Assembly: GCA_963703125.1 (NCBI GenBank)
Contig: OY969790.1
Coordinates: forward strand, 186,001 to 250,000
Length of the DNA: 64,000 bases
Source of the DNA: MFD04716-140 sp963703125
Lineage (GTDB): Bacteria > Bacteroidota > Bacteroidia > Flavobacteriales > Flavobacteriaceae
Direction: 5' to 3'
Shown here: piece after piece, positions 59,416 through 64,000 of the stretch
Numbering within the stretch: position 1 is the stretch's first letter
How the letters are laid out: every line of letters starts with the position of its first letter
Made by a program: the position numbers and the translations under genes
Notes under the pieces: model-generated
What the model saw: the letters and a program-made list of their open reading frames with translations, nothing else
Database searches by the model: none
What the model was told of the DNA's origin: nothing

Positions 59416-60369
59416 TTAAAGTAATTTCTCAATAATATTCTCTTCGGAAATGCCTTCGGCTTCTGCCTTATAATTTTTGATGATCCTATGGCGAAGAATT
59501 CCCGTGGCGATTGCTTGAACATCTTCTATATCCGGTGAAAATTTTCCATTGATGGCTGCATGTGCCTTCGCTCCCAGCACAAGATTTTGCGAAGCCCTGG
59601 GTCCTGCACCCCAATCAATATATTGTTTCACATAATCAGAAGCGGCATCAACACTTGGGCGGGTTTTGTTCACAAGTTTTACCGCATACTCCACTACATT
59701 GTCCGGTACAGGCACTCTTCTAATAAGATGTTGGATTTCAAGTATTTCAGTGGCGTTAAACAAAGGATTTATCTTTTCGACCTGGTCCGAGGTAGTGGCC
59801 TTTACCACTTGAATTTCTTCCTGAATAGAGGGGTATTTCAGTTCAATGGCGAACATGAACCTATCCAATTGAGCTTCAGGTAAAGGATATGTGCCCTCTT
59901 GTTCTATTGGGTTTTGCGTAGCCAAAACAAAATATGGCAATTCCAATTTATACTGCTGTCCCGCAATTGTTACCGCACGCTCTTGCATTGCTTCCAGCAA
60001 CGCAGCCTGTGTTTTAGGGGGCGTACGATTTATTTCATCGGCCAAGATGATGTTGGCAAAAATGGGACCTTTAATAAATTTGAAGTTGCGATTTTGATCT
60101 AGAACCTCACTGCCCAAAATATCGCTCGGCATTAAATCAGGAGTAAACTGGATTCTTTTAAAATTCAACCCAAGTGCTTGGGCAATGGTGTTGACCATCA
60201 AGGTTTTTGCAAGCCCTGGAACGCCAATTAAAAGTGAATGTCCCCCCGTATAAATAGATAGCAGAATTTGCTCGATAACTTCGTTCTGCCCAACTATAAT
60301 CTTGGCTATTTCCTTTTTTAGTTCGGCATGCTTTTTAACAAGATTGTTAATTGAGGCAACATCTGACAT
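59416..60369 (-). CDS. MoxR family AAA+ ATPase
   Basis: A 317-residue ATPase with Walker A IGVPGLAKTL, Walker B ILADEINRTPPKTQAALLEAMQE, sensor 1 (VLATQNPIEQEGTYPLPEAQ) and a C-terminal lid. MoxR proteins act as chaperones with von Willebrand-domain partners, often for metal-enzyme or envelope assembly. No such partner is encoded here; in relatives it lies next to DUF58 genes. It is the last gene of the PPIase-SurA-MoxR operon (4 bp after surA). Confidence 0.92.
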   Translation of the reverse strand: MSDVASINNLVKKHAELKKEIAKIIVGQNEVIEQILLSIYTGGHSLLIGVPGLAKTLMVNTIAQALGLNFKRIQFTPDLMPSDILGSEVLDQNRNFKFIKGPIFANIILADEINRTPPKTQAALLEAMQERAVTIAGQQYKLELPYFVLATQNPIEQEGTYPLPEAQLDRFMFAIELKYPSIQEEIQVVKATTSDQVEKINPLFNATEILEIQHLIRRVPVPDNVVEYAVKLVNKTRPSVDAASDYVKQYIDWGAGPRASQNLVLGAKAHAAINGKFSPDIEDVQAIATGILRHRIIKNYKAEAEGISEENIIEKLL

Positions 60370-60373
60370 TGAT

Positions 60374-61819
60374 CTAATTCTTTACCCAATTATTCTCGAA
60401 ATCACAGCCTTTGTTATCCTCACTTACACTTATATAGGTATCCTCAATATGTTCATCCATCCATTTTTTAATGGCATTGTATTGCTTCTCCGTCAATGCA
60501 AGTTGTTGAATTTTTATATAATCTTTTGCGAACACGGCTACATGCTCATCATACCTATTAGTAACTTGCAGAATCTTGTATTTGGGTCCACCACCTCGTT
60601 GATCTTGTTCCAACAAAGGATAAGATATCTCATTATCTTTAAGATTTCGTACCTGATTGTAAAGCGCGGGGTCCATTTTAGTAAGCTCAAATCGTGCGCT
60701 AAAATCGTTAGGATTTCGAAGTGCGCCTCCATCAAATTTGGTCTCCTTTTCATCAGAAAAATTCAATGCGGCCTGAGCAAAGGTAAATTTACCCTCCATG
60801 ATGTTCTTGCGAATACTGTCAAGCTCAGCTTTTGCTGCATCCAAAGCTTTTTGGGAGACTTCAGGCTGCATAAGAATATGCCTTAAATCCAATTCTTGCC
60901 CCCTAATTTTCTCAATATAAATGATATGATACCCAAACATTGTTTCAAAAGGTTCCGAAATTTCACCCTCTCGCAAACTGAAAGCCACGTCTTTAAACTC
61001 TTTCACGAAACCAGATTCTTTGGTAATACCCTCATAAAGGCCTCCCTTTGGTTTAGACCCTGGATCTTGCGAATACAAAATGGCCTTTACGCTAAAACTT
61101 GCGCCATTATCTTCCACATCGGCCTTAATCGCATTAAGCTTACCAATGACTTTTTGCTTTTCCTCATCGGTTGCCTTGGGTTCTTTTATAATTTGGGAAA
61201 TCTCAAGTTCAGCACCAAAAACCGGGCGTTCTTTTTCTGGGATCTTATTGAAAAATTGACGCACCTCCTCCGGTGTAATCTCAATAGATTCAACTATCTT
61301 CTTCTGCATTTTTTCAGACAGCATTCTTAGTTTGATGATTTTATTGATATCCTCCCGTAAAGCTGCTTCATCTTCCTTCTTGTAAAACTTCAAGAGTTTC
61401 TCCATAGATCCCAATTGGGACAAGAATCCTTGAATTTGTCTTTCAGTGGTGGCGGCCACCTCATCGTCAGAAACCAACAAACTGTCCTGCACCGCTTGAT
61501 GGGCATACAATCTATCCTCCATGAGCTTCCCAAGCATGCTACAATGGTTTACCCCCTCCATTGAAGCTCCTTGACTTTTTAAGTCTATCATCGTTTTTTC
61601 AATATCGGAGTCCAGAATTACATGGTCGCCAACAACGGCAGCAATACCATCTAGTTTAATTCTTTTAAAATTGGTGGTGGAATCTTTTTGCAAACCCAGA
61701 TTAGCTTCCATTGGAATTTCCTGTGGCTCAATCTGAGTATCAGGTAAGTCTTCTGTCTCCTGGGCGGAAGTAAATCCGGCAATGGCACAAAGACATACCA
61801 TGTAGATAATTTTATTCAT
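60374..61819 (-). CDS. SurA-like periplasmic peptidyl-prolyl isomerase
   Basis: About 481 residues from the ATG at 61819, which gives a clean signal peptide (MNKIIYMVCLCAIAGFTSAQ). An N-terminal chaperone domain with AVVGDHVILDSDIE is followed by one or two parvulin domains (LRHILMQPEVSQ, FGYHIIYIEKIRGQ). SurA escorts outer-membrane proteins to BAM. The start overlaps the end of the upstream PPIase gene by 8 bp. Two isomerases plus MoxR form an operon. Confidence 0.9.
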   Translation of the reverse strand: MNKIIYMVCLCAIAGFTSAQETEDLPDTQIEPQEIPMEANLGLQKDSTTNFKRIKLDGIAAVVGDHVILDSDIEKTMIDLKSQGASMEGVNHCSMLGKLMEDRLYAHQAVQDSLLVSDDEVAATTERQIQGFLSQLGSMEKLLKFYKKEDEAALREDINKIIKLRMLSEKMQKKIVESIEITPEEVRQFFNKIPEKERPVFGAELEISQIIKEPKATDEEKQKVIGKLNAIKADVEDNGASFSVKAILYSQDPGSKPKGGLYEGITKESGFVKEFKDVAFSLREGEISEPFETMFGYHIIYIEKIRGQELDLRHILMQPEVSQKALDAAKAELDSIRKNIMEGKFTFAQAALNFSDEKETKFDGGALRNPNDFSARFELTKMDPALYNQVRNLKDNEISYPLLEQDQRGGGPKYKILQVTNRYDEHVAVFAKDYIKIQQLALTEKQYNAIKKWMDEHIEDTYISVSEDNKGCDFENNWVKN

Positions 61820-62702
61820 TTTTGTAGTAGACTTCAAATTCTTTTTCTTTAATAGCTTCATCTATAATTTCGTTTTCTAATTTTCGAACAAAGTCCAGTT
61901 TCCTACGACTCAATATGACTTGTCTTATAGTTGGTTCAATAAAGGATAATGGCGCTACATCATTAACTTCAAGAACGCCAGTGATTTTGGCCAAATATAC
62001 CCCTAAAGCATCCTCTAATTCAAAAAATTGTGAATTTTTTAAGTACTTATCCTGCTCCTCAGAGGTTAAGGGAGGTATTTCGTTTACCACGGTCGAAGCC
62101 TTTATCCAAAGTGAATCATTAAAATTTAACTTTATAAAATGTACTCCTATGGAATCTAAATAGGCCACATCTTCCTCCTTAAAGCTTTTCAAGCGTTTGA
62201 TGACCGCCTCCTTGTCCAAGAACTGTTTTGGCAATTGAACAAACCGGATCTGAACCAATTTCTCCTTTAACTTAAAATTCTCTTTTTCTGCTTCATAGAA
62301 ATTTTTTAACTGCGATTGGGTAATTGCCGTATCGCTGCCTTGCTGCACAAGAGCCTCCTTATAAGCCCTCGTATAAAGGTCTGTGCGGTAATCCGCTACC
62401 AAGGCGTCAAACTCTGCCAGTTTGTTTTCCGGTAAATTAATTTTAGCTTTGGAAAGGAGCAGTTGCTTCGACGCCCAATTGTTTATATAATTCGTCACAA
62501 ATGAGGCACTGTCCTCTTTTGAAATGCCCTCGGCCAAAATGGAAGCTATGTCTTCTTGATACAAAAATCGCTCCCCTACCCTAGCAATAGGTACCTTTGT
62601 ATGTTCTTCGTCGCGAATAAGGTTACAAGATGAGACTAGGGCCAAAAGCCCCATTATCTGCAAACTCACTTTTATACTATTAAAATATATCCGGAAAAAC
62701 AT
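61812..62702 (-). CDS. SurA-N/PpiC-like lipoprotein
   Basis: A 296-residue lipoprotein (signal to VSSCNL; either the ATG at 62702 or that at 62654 may start it). It begins VARVGERFLYQEDIASIL-like, has the helical SurA-N fold and a reduced parvulin-like region (KLKEKLVQIRFVQLPKQFLD). It lacks a clear catalytic His-Cys pair, so it may be a chaperone rather than an isomerase. First gene of the SurA operon, with the 62703-62940 gap upstream. Confidence 0.85.
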   Translation of the reverse strand: MFFRIYFNSIKVSLQIMGLLALVSSCNLIRDEEHTKVPIARVGERFLYQEDIASILAEGISKEDSASFVTNYINNWASKQLLLSKAKINLPENKLAEFDALVADYRTDLYTRAYKEALVQQGSDTAITQSQLKNFYEAEKENFKLKEKLVQIRFVQLPKQFLDKEAVIKRLKSFKEEDVAYLDSIGVHFIKLNFNDSLWIKASTVVNEIPPLTSEEQDKYLKNSQFFELEDALGVYLAKITGVLEVNDVAPLSFIEPTIRQVILSRRKLDFVRKLENEIIDEAIKEKEFEVYYKNE

Positions 62703-62940
62703 CCAGCAAAAATAGGAATATCAAAAGGCTGTACAAGGGTTAAAGGTTTTCATTAACACTTTTTTGAAAATTTAGGGCACATTTTATTTAATTTAGTTTA
62801 TGAATATAGTCAAAAAAACAAAGGTTTATTCGAGTTTCGATTTGAAGTTTGAGACCAATTATGGCCCGGACTCCTACTCAAAATGACCAAAATAAAAGCT
62901 GATTTTCAGCTCCGAACCAAAATTGAACTAGTTTTGTGAA

Positions 62941-63180
62941 ATGGATAGAAAAATTAAACTGATATGGGATTTTAGGGGGCCTGTAGCGGCCAAGACCTCC
63001 GAGCACCACCAAAAGCATCTGGAGGAATATATTGGTATTGAAAAAATAACTATGAGCATTACGGGACATGAGCATCTGTCGGATATGCACAGTACGGCTT
63101 TCATGATTGTTCCGGAAAGTATGATGAAATCAGTAAGAGATGCTTTGAAACCTCATAGGGGTGAGGTTTATGAAAAGTAG
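62941..63180 (+). CDS. small conserved hypothetical protein
   Basis: A 79-residue soluble protein, MDRKIKLIWDFRGPVAAKTS at the start and a His-rich middle (EHHQKHLEEY, GHEHLSDMHS). I do not know the family, but the sequence is compact, starts after a plausible leader and has no shadow-like composition. It lies 37 bp upstream of the serine-hydrolase gene in the same direction, so the two may be cotranscribed. Confidence 0.6.
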   Translation: MDRKIKLIWDFRGPVAAKTSEHHQKHLEEYIGIEKITMSITGHEHLSDMHSTAFMIVPESMMKSVRDALKPHRGEVYEK

Positions 63181-63217
63181 TTCTATGCCTCCCAAGACCT
63201 TTTATATTCGAATTCAA

Positions 63218-64000
63218 ATGTTGAAAAGTATCCTGTTTGTATCAATTGCAGTAAGCCTGCTTCATTCCTGTGAACAAAAGCCACCCAAAGGTAATTCCTT
63301 GGAATTGGCACTTGCCTCAAAGGATTATCGAATAAAACGGGTAATGGACAGTTTGGAACAATTTGAAGTTCAGATTAGATTTACTCAAATAGATAGAGAT
63401 AACGATGCTGTATTTTTTACTGATTTCGATTTTCAATTGGATGATAACGACTATTTCTACCCTGCAAGCACGGTGAAATTTCCCATTGCCGTTTTAGCCC
63501 TTGAAAAACTTGACGAAACAGATTCCATAAAAAGAGATACGAGATTTTATGTTGAGGGTGATTCGATTGAAACCACGTTTGCCCAAGACATTTCCAAAAT
63601 TTTTGCGATTAGTGATAACCTGGCCAATAATCGTTTGTTGGAATTTCTAGGTCAAGATGCCATTAACGGACGATTGAAAAGCAAGGGTATCGAAAATATT
63701 CGTATTTCGCATCGTTTAGGAGTTCATGAAGACAATTTGGAGACCAAACCCTTAATTATATATTTGAATGATAGTACCACCTCAATCCTTGAAGGCACTA
63801 TAAATAACCCCATAGAACCATTGGATTTGGACGGTATTAAAAAAGGTATTGGTTTTTATGAAGAAGATTCACTTGTCAACGAAGCTTTTGACTTTAGCCT
63901 TAAAAATTATTATCCCATTAGCTCCCAAAGCGAAGTGATGAAACGCATTATCTTTCCGGAAAAATATACTGAAAGTGAACAATTTCATCTAAGCGATGAG
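63218..64000 (+). CDS. beta-lactamase-like serine hydrolase lipoprotein (partial)
   Basis: A frame open from 63218 to the right edge (261 codons), with no stop. The ATG at 63218 gives a lipoprotein signal (LFVSIAVSLLHSC); 63185 is an alternative in frame. The class A serine hydrolase signatures are PASTVKFP (SxxK, nucleophile Ser and general-base Lys) and ISDNLANNRLLEFLG (SDN). The protein could be a beta-lactamase or a peptidoglycan-type esterase. The KTG motif and the C-terminus lie outside the window. Confidence 0.82.
   Translation, partial: MLKSILFVSIAVSLLHSCEQKPPKGNSLELALASKDYRIKRVMDSLEQFEVQIRFTQIDRDNDAVFFTDFDFQLDDNDYFYPASTVKFPIAVLALEKLDETDSIKRDTRFYVEGDSIETTFAQDISKIFAISDNLANNRLLEFLGQDAINGRLKSKGIENIRISHRLGVHEDNLETKPLIIYLNDSTTSILEGTINNPIEPLDLDGIKKGIGFYEEDSLVNEAFDFSLKNYYPISSQSEVMKRIIFPEKYTESEQFHLSDE

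Overview
The window is chromosomal DNA from a member of the Bacteroidota, almost certainly the family Flavobacteriaceae. The evidence is the AT-rich base composition, promoters of the TTG-N19/20-TANNTTTG type, a SusC/SusD pair, the flavobacterial families DUF6452, DUF6048 and DUF4202, a split transketolase, and an rRNA operon with tRNA-Ile and tRNA-Ala in the spacer. I cannot name the genus from the sequence alone.

Layout. Positions 1-4123 hold the end of an RlmD-type methyltransferase, small envelope proteins, a THUMP RNA methyltransferase, a ZIP transporter and a DUF4268 protein. Positions 4120-9943 hold two exported Gfo/Idh/MocA oxidoreductases, a ThuA-like protein, a hemolysin III protein and an amidohydrolase. 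A complete rRNA operon on the minus strand fills 10020-15490. Housekeeping genes follow to about 32640: thrS-infC-rpmI-rplT, dnaB, accA, a LptF/LptG permease, tgt, split transketolase, an FKBP lipoprotein, an S4 protein, aroK and tRNA-Lys. Positions 32650-36500 are an accessory patch with a dead IS110 transposase, a frameshifted ankyrin gene, an SRPBCC gene and two copies of a diverged repeat of about 147 bp. A PilJ/PAS histidine kinase and a DUF4202 protein follow.

From 39440 to 51782 lies a carbohydrate-utilisation locus: SusC, a frameshifted SusD, a LacI regulator, two DUF1080 proteins (one with two domains), a DUF6807 lipoprotein, a Tat-exported Gfo/Idh/MocA protein and uronate isomerase UxaC. 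The same palindromic operator (TTCGTTAACGTTAACGAA or close variants) lies before SusC, between the DUF1080 operon and uxaC, and 32 kb away between the first Gfo/Idh operon and thuA. In all three places it overlaps a likely -7 promoter element. This points to one LacI-controlled regulon built from two loci, probably for a uronic-acid-containing glycoside handled through a 3-keto intermediate.

The right end has tRNA-Leu, a CarH-like B12/light regulator followed by crtI (frameshifted), crtB and crtZ for carotenoids, two thioredoxin-fold proteins of which one has lost its cysteines, aconitase, and a PPIase lipoprotein-SurA-MoxR operon. The window ends inside a beta-lactamase-like serine hydrolase. 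Several otherwise intact genes carry single-base lesions in short homopolymers, so real decay and assembly indels need to be told apart.
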